This document shows, piece after piece, positions 35,955 through 47,240 of a stretch of 64,000 nt of DNA (positions within the stretch are counted from its first letter, which is position 1; the number at the start of each line of letters is the position of its first letter). This stretch comes from Desmodus rotundus (Eukaryota > Chordata > Mammalia > Chiroptera > Phyllostomidae). Made by a program: the position numbers and the translations under genes. The notes under the pieces were generated by a model. That model was not told where the DNA came from, searched no databases, and saw nothing but the letters and a program-made list of their open reading frames with translations. The stretch covers positions 33,049,426-33,113,425 of the forward strand of contig NC_071398.1 in NCBI RefSeq assembly GCF_022682495.2, read 5' to 3'.

Positions 35955-36011
35955 AAAAATAGGCTGTGGTTGGATTTGGTTTGTGTGCCATAGTTTGCTA
36001 ACCCTTAGTCC
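35955..36011 (+). mobile_element. MER5A-like hAT element, right part
   Basis: AAAAATAGGCTGTGGTTGGA, then TTTGGTTTGTGTGCCATAGT and TTGCTAACCCTTAG, is the end of a MER5A-type element (GGATTTGGCCC...GTAGTTTGC in the family). The first 12 bases match 26051-26062 at 10 of 12 positions, which would be the TSD of the outermost HAL1 insertion. Confidence 0.75.
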
Positions 36012-36189
36012 AGAGACTCAAAGGTAGAGATTGTCAGACTAGATTAAAAAAAAAAAAAGTAGGACTAAATTATATGATTCAAAATTAGCCAAAACTAATC
36101 AGACAAAAAAAAGATATGCCATGAAACAACATTTTTAAAAAGCTGAAAGAGTTATATTAATAAAGAGAACAGAATCCAAGAAAAAGAAA

Positions 36190-37090
36190 ATTGCAAAAGA
36201 AACATTTCGTGATAAAGGGGTCAATTAATCAAGAGGACATAGCAACCCTAAATATGCACGCACCTAATAACAGCGTTTCAAAATACATAAAGCAAAAATT
36301 CATACTACTGTAATAGACAAGTCCACGATTATATTTGGAGATCTGACCAGTTCTTTCTCAATATTTGATAGGCCAATTTATGTCCCCCTAAATCAGTAAA
36401 GATAGAGAAAAGTTGGATCACCACTACAAGCTACTTTACCTAACTGGTAAACACTCTACCCCCAAATAGTAATACCTATGGAGCATTCACCAAGACAGTC
36501 CACATATTGGCCTATAAAGCAAGTCTCAACAAATCCAAGAGGACTGAAGTTACAGAGTACGTTCCCTGACCACAAAATAATTAAATTACAAATGAACCAT
36601 CAGAAAGATCTGAGAAAGTCCTCAAATATGTGGAAGTGAACTCTTCTAAATAACACATGGTTAAATGTAGTTAATTTTAAGGTAATAAAAAAGAAGAGAA
36701 AATTACCAAATTATGTCAAAGGAAGGAAAGAATAAATAATATCACTTATCATTGAAATAGCAAGGGCAAACTAGACTAAAAAATCAACAGAACTGAAAGC
36801 TTATTCTTTGAAAAGATCAATAAAATTGATAAACTGCTAGTATATTGATCAAGAAATCATAAATATCAATATCAGGAATTCAAAAGGGGGCATCATTATA
36901 GATCTGAGAGTTATTAAAAGGGCACTAAGGGAATACTATGAACAACTTTATGACAATAAATTTGATATCTAAGTTGAAATAAATTTATTCCTTGAAAGAT
37001 ACAATTTACTACACTGATTTAAAAAGAAATAACTCCCCAAAAGCTCTATATTAAGGAAATTGAAAGTTTCCTGTAAAGAAAACTCCAAAC
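36190..37090 (+). mobile_element. Old L1 ORF2 fragment (+)
   Basis: It follows the endonuclease-to-linker order of ORF2 (CAAGAGGACATAGCAACCCT; ACTGAAGTTACAGAGTACG; AAATCAACAGAACTGAAAGC) but is heavily diverged from L1A-E and without open frames, so it is an older lineage. Confidence 0.65.
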
Positions 37091-37099
37091 TCAGATGGT

Positions 37100-37490
37100 G
37101 TAATAGTTTTCTACTACTACTGCAACAAATCACCACAAATGTAGTAGCTTAGGACAGCAAATGTTCTGTAGGTTAGAAATCCAAAAAGGTTTTACTAGAC
37201 TAAATCAAGGTACCTTTCTGGAAGCTCTAGAGGCCACTAACATTTCTTGGCTGGTGGTCCCCTATCTCCATCCTCAAAGTCATTTATATTATATTTCTCT
37301 AACAGAAGTATGCATATTCCATACTCACGTCTCCCTCTGACCCCGCCTCTTCAGATAATACAAGATAATCTCCCCCATCTCAAAACCATTATTCACATCT
37401 GCAAAATCTCTCTTGCCACATAAGAATCTCTTTTCCCATGTAAGATAATATATGAACAGATTCCAGGAATAGCATGTAGATATCTTTATG
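37100..37490 (+). repeat. Ancient interspersed repeat (type not named)
   Basis: GTAATAGTTTTCTACTACTA and GCAACAAATCACCACAAATG at the start and CTCCCCCATCTCAAAACC near the end form a well-known mammalian repeat pattern whose family name I cannot give with confidence. Related pieces occur at 43735-44360 and 48945-49065. Confidence 0.55.
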
Positions 37491-37499
37491 GGGGGCGGT

Positions 37500-38720
37500 G
37501 CTCATTGTTCTTTGTGCCACAGGTGACTTCACTGGTAAATTGAGGAAGAGGGTACATTTTCTGACTTACTTTATAAATTATGGTGTAATAAAGACATGTT
37601 CACGTAAACAGCAATGGAAAATGGTATATATATGGATGGATAAACAAACTATTTGTAAAGAATCAAATAAAGCATTTATCAAGATTCTTTTTAATTTTCT
37701 TTGTTTCCATGGATTTCCCCCTTTTCATTTTGCATTTGTTCTCTCCCTTTCCTGATCTGAGGGTAGTGATTTGTCCTATTGATGTGTCATATTAGTTATA
37801 AATTTTATCTTTGTGAATTCCTTCCATATTTCCTTCTAATCTTTTTAACTTAAATATTTTCATTATTTTTTGTTCAAAGCATTTAAAGCTATGACCTTTC
37901 CCTTAGAGTCCTGCTTTAACTAAATTCCATGTGTGCCAATATCCAGTGTTATCACTTATTATTAGAAATTCTTCATTTTTAGGTTATATTTCTTCTCTGA
38001 TCCAGAAATTATTAAGACAGGTTTTACAAACTGCCACTAAGAGTAATTTATTTTTCTGATCTTGCTATTTTAGTGGTATTTCACCGTGTTCAAAGCACTT
38101 TGTTTATCATTTCTATGTTTTGGACTTTACTGTGGCCTAATATTTTGTCATTTTTTTAGGATGGTTTATGGACACTTGAAAACATGGCATATTCACTATT
38201 ATTAGGATACAGAATTTAATATATATTAATAAGGGATATTTCAGGGAGTATGTGATTCAGGACTTCTAAATTCTCTCTGAAGTTTGTCTACTTATCCTGA
38301 CTTTGACTGAGTAAATTAATGCCCCCTACTACCGGCAAGTATCTATCTCTTCTTCTATGTGTTCTTCCATTCTTCCACTTTTGGAAAGTTGTTACTGTAA
38401 TATTTGATACATGTGTATTCATAGCTATTATATCTTCACTTTGATATTTGTACCTTAGTATTACATAGTGACCCTTCTTTACCTTGTTTAATGTTGTGAT
38501 GTGGCCTTAATTTTAGACTGTTTTCTTTTAATTTCCATTTGCCTGGTATAATTTGTCTATCCTTTAATTAACCTTTCTAAATCACTGAGTCACTTAAATA
38601 TCTGATATAAACTTGAGTTCTACTTTGTGACTAAATCTGAATGCCTTTTTAATAGGTGAGCTAAAGCTCATATACATTTATTGATATGGCACATATTTGC
38701 TCTTTGGTATTAGTTTTATC
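37500..38720 (-). mobile_element. Old L1 ORF2 fragment (-)
   Basis: The complement reads like diverged ORF2 and linker sequence (plus-strand cues: TAACTAAATTCCATGTG; CATTCTTCCACTTTTGG). There is no open frame. The 85-codon plus-strand frame at 37498-37755 is incidental. Confidence 0.55.
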
Positions 38721-38758
38721 ATGTTATTATTTTGTTAATTTTATATATACATACATTT

Positions 38759-38775
38759 GTGTGTGTGTGTGTGTA
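38759..38775. repeat. (GT)n microsatellite
   Basis: About eight GT units, uninterrupted. Confidence 0.9.
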
Positions 38776-39479
38776 TAGTTTTAAGTCTTACACTATATAA
38801 TTATTATTTGTTTTGTCTCTCTCACTACAAGTTAAATTCCACAAGGGATGATTTGTATGTCTCCTTCCCCCCCCACCCCCACTGATTTAGTCCTAGTTAC
38901 TTAGATAAGTGCCTGTCATGTATTTGGTACTCAATAAATAGTCGTTAAATCACCTCATCAAACAAAAGTTCTGACAAGAGAAACACTAATATTTCTCTCA
39001 AAGGAATACTATTTCTGTTTTCCTCATTTCTGACAGAAGACTGGGCATATGGGAAATGAGGAATGACTTATTGAATGAGCATACGAACACTGATTAGAGA
39101 AGAACAAGGGAGTTTTGACACCACTGCTTACTCACTAGTAAGTTACTGTATGGTATCAGTCAGGTAACAATATTAGGAAAAAGAATGCAAGTATTCATAT
39201 GACTCACAGGGGAAAAAATGACTTCAATTAGGAACAAGAAAACACCAACTTACATGGAAGATGGCTTTTCTTAGAATTCAACATATTTATTAGCCCTTTT
39301 CTTAGTTCCACTTTAGGACAGATTCAAAGTCCAAAAAAAGTGTTGCTGGATAAGAGGGGTTAAAAAAAAAGAAATGAGGTGATCTTGACTCTCAGCTCCC
39401 AAAGTGCTACTTCAGAATGACATTTTTCTGTCCCTTCTTGTCTCTTTGCTTTATTTCATTTTGGGTATCTTTCATTTGT
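38776..39479. other. No recognisable gene
   Basis: AT-rich. It contains a C-run at 38,868-38,880 and an A-run at 39,362-39,370. No coding or RNA gene is seen. Confidence 0.5.
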
Positions 39480-40160
39480 TTTTTCATTTTTTCAACCAAG
39501 CTCAATCACTTCTGTGAGCATTTTGATTACCAGGGCTTTAAATTGTCCATCAGATAGGTTGGCTATTTCCTTATCGCTTTGTTCTCTTTCTGAAGTTTTG
39601 CTCTGTTGTTTCATTTGGGCCATATTTCTTTGTCTTGGCTCTTGTCTGATAAGTTGTAAGGGGTCAGGGCCTTAGGTATTCACCCCTGGCAGGGCAACCC
39701 TCTTTGTTGCACTGTGGCGCTGCCTGTGGGGGAGGGGCCAGAGAGGGAACAATGCAGCGCACCTGCTCCTCTCTAGCCCACTTTCCAATGGACTCTTGAT
39801 TCTTGTGTGAGACTGGGAGTTCCTCCCACGCAGCAACCCCCACCATAGTCCACAGTCAGCTGTGAATCTCAGCTTTACCTTCAGCCAGCCCCGCCCACGT
39901 GGTCCACCACGTTGCCATGGTTTTTCTCAGCTGGCTCCACCCGCCACAGCCTCACTGTGCGTTTTTACCCCACTGTGCATTCTTACCCATTGGTTGTTCT
40001 GGTTTATTTTTTCTTTAATTCCTTGGTTGTCAGAGTTCCATGTAGTTTGATTTTCTGGAGCTTCTGGTTGTTTATGGAATTTAGATTGGTTGTTATCCTC
40101 CTTTTGGTTGTGTGAGGAAGCGAAGTACCTACACCTCCATCTTGGCAGGAACCCCGGAGT
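39480..40160 (-). mobile_element. HAL1-type leader and ORF1 start fragment (-)
   Basis: The complement starts near 40,155 with the leader (CCAAGATGGAGGTGTAGGTA) and ends in the ORF1 N-terminal part, where MAQMKQQSKTSEREQSDKEI is readable (start at about 39,630). The 3' part is missing. Confidence 0.75.
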
Positions 40161-40479
40161 CTTTATTCCTATATTCTAAAATTGATACATTTTCTTATAA
40201 AGAAAATAGGAAGCAAACATTATTTAAAGGCATGTAAGTTTATGGAAGCATACTTAAACAAAAAATCAGTATCACAGCCTAGAAATCAACAATGTTAACA
40301 TGTAAATGTAAAAATTCAGATATTTTTCTCTTTATTGTTGATGCCCACCATTCTATCTGTAATAACCTATATAAATTTTGATTAATGGGATAGTTGTACA
40401 TATGTGTAGCAACCTGCTTTAGCCACTGTCAGTATATTTTGAATTTTCCTATATTTTTTGGTTATTCTGCAACCCAATT

Positions 40480-40722
40480 TTTATCTACCACATGCAGATG
40501 TGGGACCAACCCATTACACATCTCTGCCCCTCCTACCAGTCTGGATGGATGTGGTTTCTTTAATTCCGTAGTTGTCAGACTTCCATTCAACTCAATTTCT
40601 GACGATTCTGAGTGATAGTTGTAATTTTAGTTGTAATTTATATTTTAGTTGTAATTTTGATGTGGTTTTGCAAGGAGGTGAGCCCTACTTACCTATGCTG
40701 CCATCTTAACCAGAAGTCCCTG
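40480..40722 (-). mobile_element. HAL1/L1 leader fragment (-)
   Basis: The complement starts near 40,722 with GGGACTTCTGGTTAAGATGG and runs through leader sequence. It ends after CCACATCTGCATGTGGTAG and has no ORF. Confidence 0.7.
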
Positions 40723-40784
40723 CAATCCCTTTTTTAATGACTACTTTATATCACATTGTGAGGAAGTCCTGGAATTTATTTAAC

Positions 40785-41075
40785 TACTGTACAGACTTAT
40801 AATGGTTCAACTTACAATTTTTTGACTTTGCTATTGTGCAAAAGATACCCATACACCCAGTCTGTTTTTCGCCTTCAGTACAGTATTCAATAAATCACGT
40901 AGGATATTAAACACTTTATTTAAAAAATAGGCTCTTAGATGATTTTGCCCAACTGTAGGCTAATGTAAGTGTTCTGAGCGTGTTTAAGATAGGTTAGGTG
41001 AAGCCATGATGTTCAGTAGGTTGGGTGTATTCAAGTTGCATTTACAACTTACATTGGGTTTATTGGGACATAACC
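40785..41075 (-). mobile_element. Tigger/pogo-like DNA transposon remnant
   Basis: The plus strand holds AATGGTTCAACTTACAATTT, ATTCAATAAATCACGTAGGA and TTTTGCCCAACTGTAGGCTA, which together form a familiar old mammalian DNA transposon sequence of Tigger type. No transposase frame remains. Confidence 0.6.
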
Positions 41076-41469
41076 CCATTGTAACTCTGGGAGGATCTCA
41101 CTAGAGTGCAAAATACTGAACCACACCAGAGAAATGTTTTCTATATGATGTCTAGCTCCCATGTCTGGCCCACCCTCCCCATTTCCCCCAGGGTCATATG
41201 AGACTAGGCTTTGTAGATTTGGAATGTTTTTGTCATTTGCAGGACTGTTACTCCCATGTTCTCCCAGGTGGAGAATAAGTGCCTGAGCTCTGCTCAGAGG
41301 CATGTAACTATAGGTATGTGTTGTTGGATTCTGGTTTTTTCAGTTAATAATATTTTACCTCATTTTTTATAATCTGCCTACTGGAAGTATTTCCCTTCAT
41401 TATGAATCTCTGGAGAGCCTTTGAAGAACTAATTTGACATTTGTATAACTGGAAACAAACAACTAAATT
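41076..41469. other. No recognisable gene
   Basis: Mixed sequence; nothing supportable. Confidence 0.45.
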
Positions 41470-42275
41470 TTGTTATTGCTGTGAAGCCTAAGGGGTAGAA
41501 AAAAGACACCTACCAAAAAGGGCTCCTAGTGGCTAACTGGGCTCAAATTTTTAAAAATAGAGCCTAGCAGCCTTTTCTGCACAGGGGCCTCTCACACAAA
41601 CTGCACACCACAGAGAAGCCTCTGCACTAAACTGACTGCACCTGCCGCTGGACTTCCTGATTGCACTGTTTCTGCCATCTAAGCCAGCACTTATATAAAT
41701 GAGTTCCCAGAGTCTATTTCAACCAGTAGGACTAAGGGTTTCCCCTACTATTGAAGCTGCACGGCTCCTACCAGTCAGGGTGGCTCTATTCTGACCAAAA
41801 TGGACAGTGCTTTTGGACTAAACAGTGAGAATTCAGAGTCCTCATTTGTGTGAGGATGGACCAATCAGGGACCAGGGGTGAGGACTTCTGTCCACATAAG
41901 TCAGGTCTGCTCTGGCTCAGAGAGTGCACTTTCTCTTCCCACAGAGGAAGGAACACAGCATCTTCCTGGATGAGCTGAAAGTGAAGATGTCTCACCAGGG
42001 TAAAGTGGAGCAGAATAAAGCAGACCATGAACATAGCAGACAAGCACAGCACAAAGCAAACTGGCAAGGAGCAGAGAAGAGCAGACCATGGAGGAAAAGA
42101 GTTAAGCTGTCTACCCAGAAAGAGGCCTAGCCCCAGGGCTGCCTGGCTCCAGAGCCATTCTATAGCTATGCTGTTTTCATAGCCATACTGTATCATGATT
42201 GAGCTGTTTTGCACTGAATAAGGTTTCCTTCTTCACTGCACCCCAAATTGAGGATTCTTGTTGACATTGAGTTGG
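41470..42275 (+). mobile_element. LTR-like sequence (tentative)
   Basis: It has LTR-like composition: a promoter-like GCACTTATATAAATGAG (41,686-41,702), CAGTCAGGGTGG and CCAATCAGGGACCAGG upstream-type boxes, a polyadenylation-like GAATAAGGTTTCC at about 42,218, and a final GTTGACATTGAGTTGGCACC. I could not find matching ends or a TSD, so the borders are approximate. No viral genes are seen. Confidence 0.4.
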
Positions 42276-42967
42276 CACCGACCATTGGTTGACATGACTG
42301 AGGCTTCGTTTGCTCAACACCTAAGATGACTTTGTCTTCCTCTGGCCATTTTATTCCTCTTCCCTGATTGATATCACCACAGCAGACCCAAGTCCCATTT
42401 TGTTGCCGACCCTTTAGGGTCAAGGACCCAAACCAAGGTCCTTCTGCCAAGTGCCATTAGTGCTAGTAGAGGGAGAGTAAGTTCAATAAAGCAGAGCAGA
42501 AACTTTTTTCTTTGATCAAGAAATGGAGAAGGGTGACCTCATGCTGGAAAGGTACCTTCTCTCTATGGTTAGGGTTGGAGGACAGGGTTAAAGAAACTGG
42601 TTGGGTAGGCAGGATCAGGAGAGCTGGAGTATGTGCAGTCCTGATGGCTCCCTTGTACAGGACACTAATTGTGCCTAGCAATGTACATTTCTTCCCCAGG
42701 GAGTGATTTTTACTATGTTAATGAAGACAAATTCCTAACAGTCCCTGGAGGTGGGGGGCAGGCTCTGAATACCATCTTCAAGTGATATGGAGCAGGCTGG
42801 TTCTGTGGCTGAGCTGTCTATAGGTGCTGTGGTTAACTTTCAGCAGCAGTTTGCCTTAGTTCCTATAAGCAAGCATAGCTTGTGACATAGTTTAGATATT
42901 TGGGAAGAGCAGGGTTTTGTAGAAGTTAGCCAGGTGAAAAGTAATGCTGTTAATATATATAGGGCTT
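42276..42967. other. No recognisable gene
   Basis: No coding sequence supported. It could be internal sequence of the LTR-like element or unique DNA. The last bases are the TSD of the next SINE (ATATATAGGGCTT at 42955-42967). Confidence 0.4.
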
Positions 42968-43177
42968 GTCCTGGCTGGTGTGGCTCAGTGGGTTGAGCAC
43001 TGACCTGCGAACCAAAGGATCAGTGGTTTGATTCCAGATCAGGGCACATGCCTGGGTTGTGGCCAGGTCCTCAGTGCGGGGGGTGCGCAGGAGGCAACCA
43101 CACATTGCTGTTTCTTTCCCTCTTTCTCCCTCCCTTCCCCTCTCTCTAAAAATAAATAAATAAACATATTTTAAAAA
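42968..43177 (+). mobile_element. VES-type SINE (+), TSD 12 of 13
   Basis: GTCCTGGCTGGTGTGGCTCA start, A-box TGGCTCAGTGG, B-box-like GGTTTGATTCC, and CTCTCTAAAAATAAATAAAT tail. The TSD is ATATATAGGGCTT (42955-42967) against ATATATAGGACTT (43178-43190). Confidence 0.92.
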
Positions 43178-43190
43178 ATATATAGGACTT

Positions 43191-43734
43191 TATACCTCTA
43201 AGCCATATGTGATTTTCTCATTGCAGGAAGGAGACAGCTCTCAACAGCGGAGAGAGCAATGACTAAACAAGCTCCAAGAATAGGCAAGCCATTGCAGTGC
43301 AGCTGGTGTAAAAAGTCAAGTTTAAGATGTTTAAGAAGCTCTTTCCTGAGAGGCCAGAGGAGAGAAAAGAAGTCCCTCGAGCCTGAGTTCCCAAAGACTC
43401 ATTTCCATTGTGAATAGATTTATCTGAAAATGGAGTCAACAATGTCAAGGGGACCCTAAAGTAGAGTCAGGGCACCATTAGAAAGTCAGGTTCAGGCACA
43501 TCCACACCCAGATGAGGTTTGGACTTCTGTGCTTGCCATTGAAGCCCATCCTGGGACTTGCCTCCCTGTCATGCAGAGGCTTACCTCAGACTCTCATCTC
43601 CTGCACCTGACCAATGCTTTTGACCTAGTCATCACAGCCAGTTAGACAGCCAATAGGAAAAACTTTGTTTTTGCCTTCATAAGCTGGGGCTTTCTTTGTC
43701 TTCCCAGAGCACATTTCAGGTCTTCCCCTGAAAC
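43191..43734. other. No recognisable gene
   Basis: CTTCATAAGCTGGGGCTTTC and a CCAAT box (43,652) near 43,640-43,700 give it a faint LTR-like look, but no ends are seen. Confidence 0.4.
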
Positions 43735-44360
43735 TGCATAGTTTAAAACAATAGATATTTATTCTCTCTCACAATTCTGGGGCCAGAAGTCCAAAATTAA
43801 GGTGTCTGCAGGACCAGACAGACTCCTTTGAGAGACTCTAGAGGAGAATCTCTTCCAGCTCCTCATGACTGTAGGTATTTCTTGACCTGTGGCCCCATGA
43901 CTCCAATTACCTTCTTTAAATCATGTTTTAGCATAGAAGGTAACCTTTCTTTAACCTTGATTTTTAGAGAGAGAGAAGAAGGGAGGGAGAGAGGGAGGGA
44001 AAGAAGGAGGAGAGAGAGAAGGAGAGAGATTGAGATTTACTTGTTGTCCCACCCACTCATGCATTCACTGATTACTTCTTGTATGTGCCCTGACCGGGGA
44101 TCGAACCCACAAACCTTGGCGTATTGGAGACAATACCCTAAAATCAACTAAGCAACCCAGACAGGGCCTATGACTCCAATATTTGCCTCCATGGTCACAT
44201 TGCCACCTATCCAATCTCTCTCTGCTTCACTCTTACAAGAATACCTATCGTTGGATTTAGGGTTCACCAAGACAATCCAGGATGAACTCCTCACCTCAGC
44301 ATCCTTAACTTAATTGTATCTACAAAGACCATTTTCCCAAATAAAGTAACATTCACAAGT
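43735..44360 (+). repeat. Ancient interspersed repeat, split by a SINE
   Basis: ACTGCATAGTTTAAAACAAT, CAATTCTGGGGCCAGAAGTC and CTTAACTTAATTGTATCTAC follow the same order as in 37100-37490. A VES SINE lies inside it, with an 11-bp TSD (ATGACTCCAAT at 43897-43907 and 44170-44180). Confidence 0.6.
43908..44169 (-). mobile_element. VES-type SINE (-) with unusual 3' segment
   Basis: The complement begins GGCCCTGTCTGGGTTGCTTA and passes GATCCCCGGTCAGGGCACAT. The purine-rich block on the plus strand (43,968-44,030) is its pyrimidine body. Between the body and the left TSD lie about 50 bp (43908-43960) that are not the usual AAATAAATAAA tail. Confidence 0.8.
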
Positions 44361-44744
44361 TTAAGGGCTTATGATGTGAACATATCTTTTTTTGAGTGAT
44401 ATGGAGCACTCTGCCCCTTACACCCTGTCTTACCAACAGAATGTTATACTTTTTAATTTTTACCATTCTGATAGGTGAAAACAGTCTCAGAATCATTTTA
44501 ATTTGAATTTCCCTTTTCATACATTTAAGGGTCATTTGTACATATTTTTTTGTGAATTGTCAGTTCATTTCTTTTATCCTTTTTTTCCTGTCAAGGTTTA
44601 TTTTGGTCTTTCCCTCAATTTTAAAAGGCTTTTTTATTTTAATTGAGGTATAATTGCCATATTACAGTATATCAGTTTCAGATGAACAACATAATGATTC
44701 AATATTTGCAAAACTAGTGAAATGGAGTTCTTTTTAACATTAGG
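44361..44744 (-). mobile_element. Old L1-like fragment (-), low confidence
   Basis: TTTTTACCATTCTGATAGGT and TTTGAATTTCCCTTTTCATA resemble the complement of the L1 ORF2 C-terminal region, heavily diverged. Confidence 0.45.
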
Positions 44745-45180
44745 AATTCTATGGATTGAATTTGGCTGTCCCCCCCAACCTCCAACTTCCCAAATTCAAG
44801 TGCTGAAGCTCTAATCCTCAGTTCCTTAGAATGACTATATTTGAAGACAGGGCCTTTAAAGAGATAATTAAGTTAAAATGAGGTGTTAGGATGAGGAAAA
44901 GGTGTTAGCCTTTTCCTGTCTAAGTAGTGTCCTTATAATAGATTAGGACATATAGTGAGAGATAAACCAGGGATTCCTGCATAATGAGAAAAGGCCAAAC
45001 GAGGACCAGAAGGCAGCTATCTGCAAGCCCAGGAGAAGAGACCTCAGGAGAAACCAAACATGCCATTACCTTAATCTTGGACTTCCAGCTTCTGAGAACT
45101 GTGAGAAAATTAATTTCTGTTGTTTAAACCACCCACCCTGTGGTATTTTTGTTATGGTAGCCCTAGCAAATATAGGAATA
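44745..45180 (+). mobile_element. MaLR (MLT1-like) LTR
   Basis: It opens with ATTCTATGGATTGAATTTGG and CTGTCCCCCCCAACC. The middle has ATGACTATATTTGAAGACAG, GAAGAGACCTCAGGAG and CTTCCAGCTTCTGAGAACTG. It ends TTTTTGTTATGGTAGCCCTA. This order is diagnostic for MaLR LTRs of the MLT1 type. Confidence 0.85.
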
Positions 45181-46400
45181 TTAGCCCTTCATCTGTGATA
45201 TAGCTTGCAAATATTTTCTCCCAATTGGTAAGTTATCTTTTGACTTTATTTTTTAATGTAGTCAAATCTTTGAATATTTCAGATTTTTCAATATTTTCTT
45301 TTATGGCATCTTTTTTTTCTGAGTTATAGTTAGAAAGTTCTTTTTATACTAAGGTTAAACAGGAATTCACCCATGATTTCCTCTAGTACCTATATGGTTT
45401 CATTTTTTATGTTTATATCCCTGACCTATTTGGAGTTTATTATTGTGGTATGATGTAAGTTCTGGATATAATTTTATTTTTTTTACAAATGTCAAACCAC
45501 TGTTCCCATCTATATGCTTATATTTTAATTTCTTATTTTGAGATTATTTTAAATGTATATGCTATTACAAGAAATATATAGAGATTCCCATATCACCTTC
45601 ATCCAGTTTCCCTCAATGCTAACTTTTTGTAAAACAACAGTACAATGTCATGACCCAAGACATTGATATTGATACAATACACAGAACTTATTCACATATT
45701 TCCAGTTTTACATACACCCATTTGTGTATGTCTGTATATATTTAGTTCTATGCAGTTTTATCACAGGTGCAGAGTCATGTGACCACCCACATCATGATTC
45801 AGAACATGATTTACAAGAATCCTTTTTGCTACCCTTTCATAGTCACACCACCTACTCTCCACCCCCTCTCCCCCACTCCCTGGCAGCCTCCAATCTGTTC
45901 TCCATATCTATATTTTTGTCATTTTAAGAATGTTATATAAATGGAATCATGCAGTTTGTAACTTTATGAGATTTGCTCTTTCTCACTCAGCATAATTCCC
46001 TTGAGTTCCACCTACCATATTTTGCCATGTATAATGTGCTCCAGTATATAATGTAAGCGCACGTTTTGTGCGCATTATAAACGGGATTATTATACCCATG
46101 GTATATAATCATTATACCCATGTATAACGTGCATCCTTATTTTTCCCTCAAAAATTTGGGCAGAAAAGTGTGCATTAAACATGGCAAAATGCAGTAAGTT
46201 GTTGTGTTTCAATGGTTCATTCCTTTTCATTGCTGAGTGTTTTTCCATGGTGTAGATATACCCTATTTTGTTTAACCATTTACCTGTTGAAGGACATATG
46301 GGTTAGTTCCAGTCTTTGGTTATTATAAATAAAGCTGCTATAAACATTCATCTACAGACATTTGTGTAAACATAAGTTTTAATTTCTCTGGGATAAACAG
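45181..46400 (-). mobile_element. Old L1 fragments (-), split by a MITE
   Basis: Complementary ORF2/3'UTR sequence (CAAATATTTTCTCCCAATTG; CCATGGTGTAGATATACCCT; GGTTATTATAAATAAAGCTG). The strand of ORF2 is read from the conserved GTTCCAGTCTTTGGTTATTA. The MITE at 46015-46194 interrupts it between TTCCACC(TA) and (TA)AGTTGTTG. Confidence 0.7.
46015..46194. mobile_element. 180-bp TA-flanked MITE
   Basis: Terminal inverted repeats: CCATATTTTGCCATGTATAA at the left and, in complement, CTGCATTTTGCCATGTTTAA at the right. The flank is TA on both sides (46013-46014 and 46195-46196), as for Tc1/mariner-superfamily elements. The interior has a GCGCACGTTTTGTGCGC palindrome and an ATACCCATGGTAT palindrome. 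No coding capacity. Confidence 0.75.
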
Positions 46401-46479
46401 CCAAAACTGCAGTTGCTGCATTATATGGCAAGCTATATACTTACTTTTTATTGTGAAACATCAGTTACTTCAATTTTGT

Positions 46480-47240
46480 TCATTCCAGCTCTTTGGCTAA
46501 AGGAATTATTGCAGTCCATAAAAACTAATGTTTGCAGCATCATTGGTCATGAGGGGAATGCAATTAAATCTAAGTGTGCCACTGCACAACCTCTAAAATG
46601 GTTAAAATTCCAAAGACTGACAATAATAATGCCGATGATGTGGACCAACTGGATTCTCATACACTGTGGCTGCGAGTACAGTGAAACAATCACTTTCAAA
46701 TAGTTTTTGCAATCTCTATTAAAGTTAAGTATATGTTTACTTTCTAACCCAGCAATTCTGATTTCATATGTACTTCAAAAGACTAGTACAAGAATGTTCA
46801 TAGCAGCTTTCCTCACAATGGCTCAAAACTGGAAACAACCCAAATATTCCATCAACAGGAGAATGGATAAAGTATGGTATATTCAGACAAAGAAATACTA
46901 TATAACAATGTTATATTACAATCAACTGCTAAGTACAACAATATGAATGACTATTACAGATACAGTGTTGAGTAAAAGAGGCCAGACACCAAAGTACATA
47001 CAGTGAGATTCCATTTGTACAAGTTCAAAACCAGATAAAACTAATCTATTGTGATAGGGGTCAAAATAACGGTTAACGCTGAGGTATAATGAAAGGAAAG
47101 ATACATGAGGGAGACTTTTCTTGGATGTTGAAAAGTATTTTCATCAAAAGGTGGTGACAAGGGTTTATAAAACAAATCACTGAACTATAATTTTAAGATC
47201 TGTGCTGTATGTTGTACAAAAGCTTTATTAAAAATGAAGG
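46480..47240 (+). mobile_element. Old L1 ORF2 C-terminus and 3'UTR (+)
   Basis: GCTCAAAACTGGAAACAACC, ATCAACAGGAGAATGGATAA and ACAGTGTTGAGTAAAAGAGG are the usual ORF2 end. It lies opposite to the preceding L1 relic, so they are separate insertions. It is interrupted by stops. Confidence 0.75.

Noticed and set aside
41786..42214. 142-codon minus-strand frame with hydrophobic stretch
   Set aside because: Lies within LTR-like sequence; the hydrophobic part is low-complexity L/C-rich and resembles no family I know.
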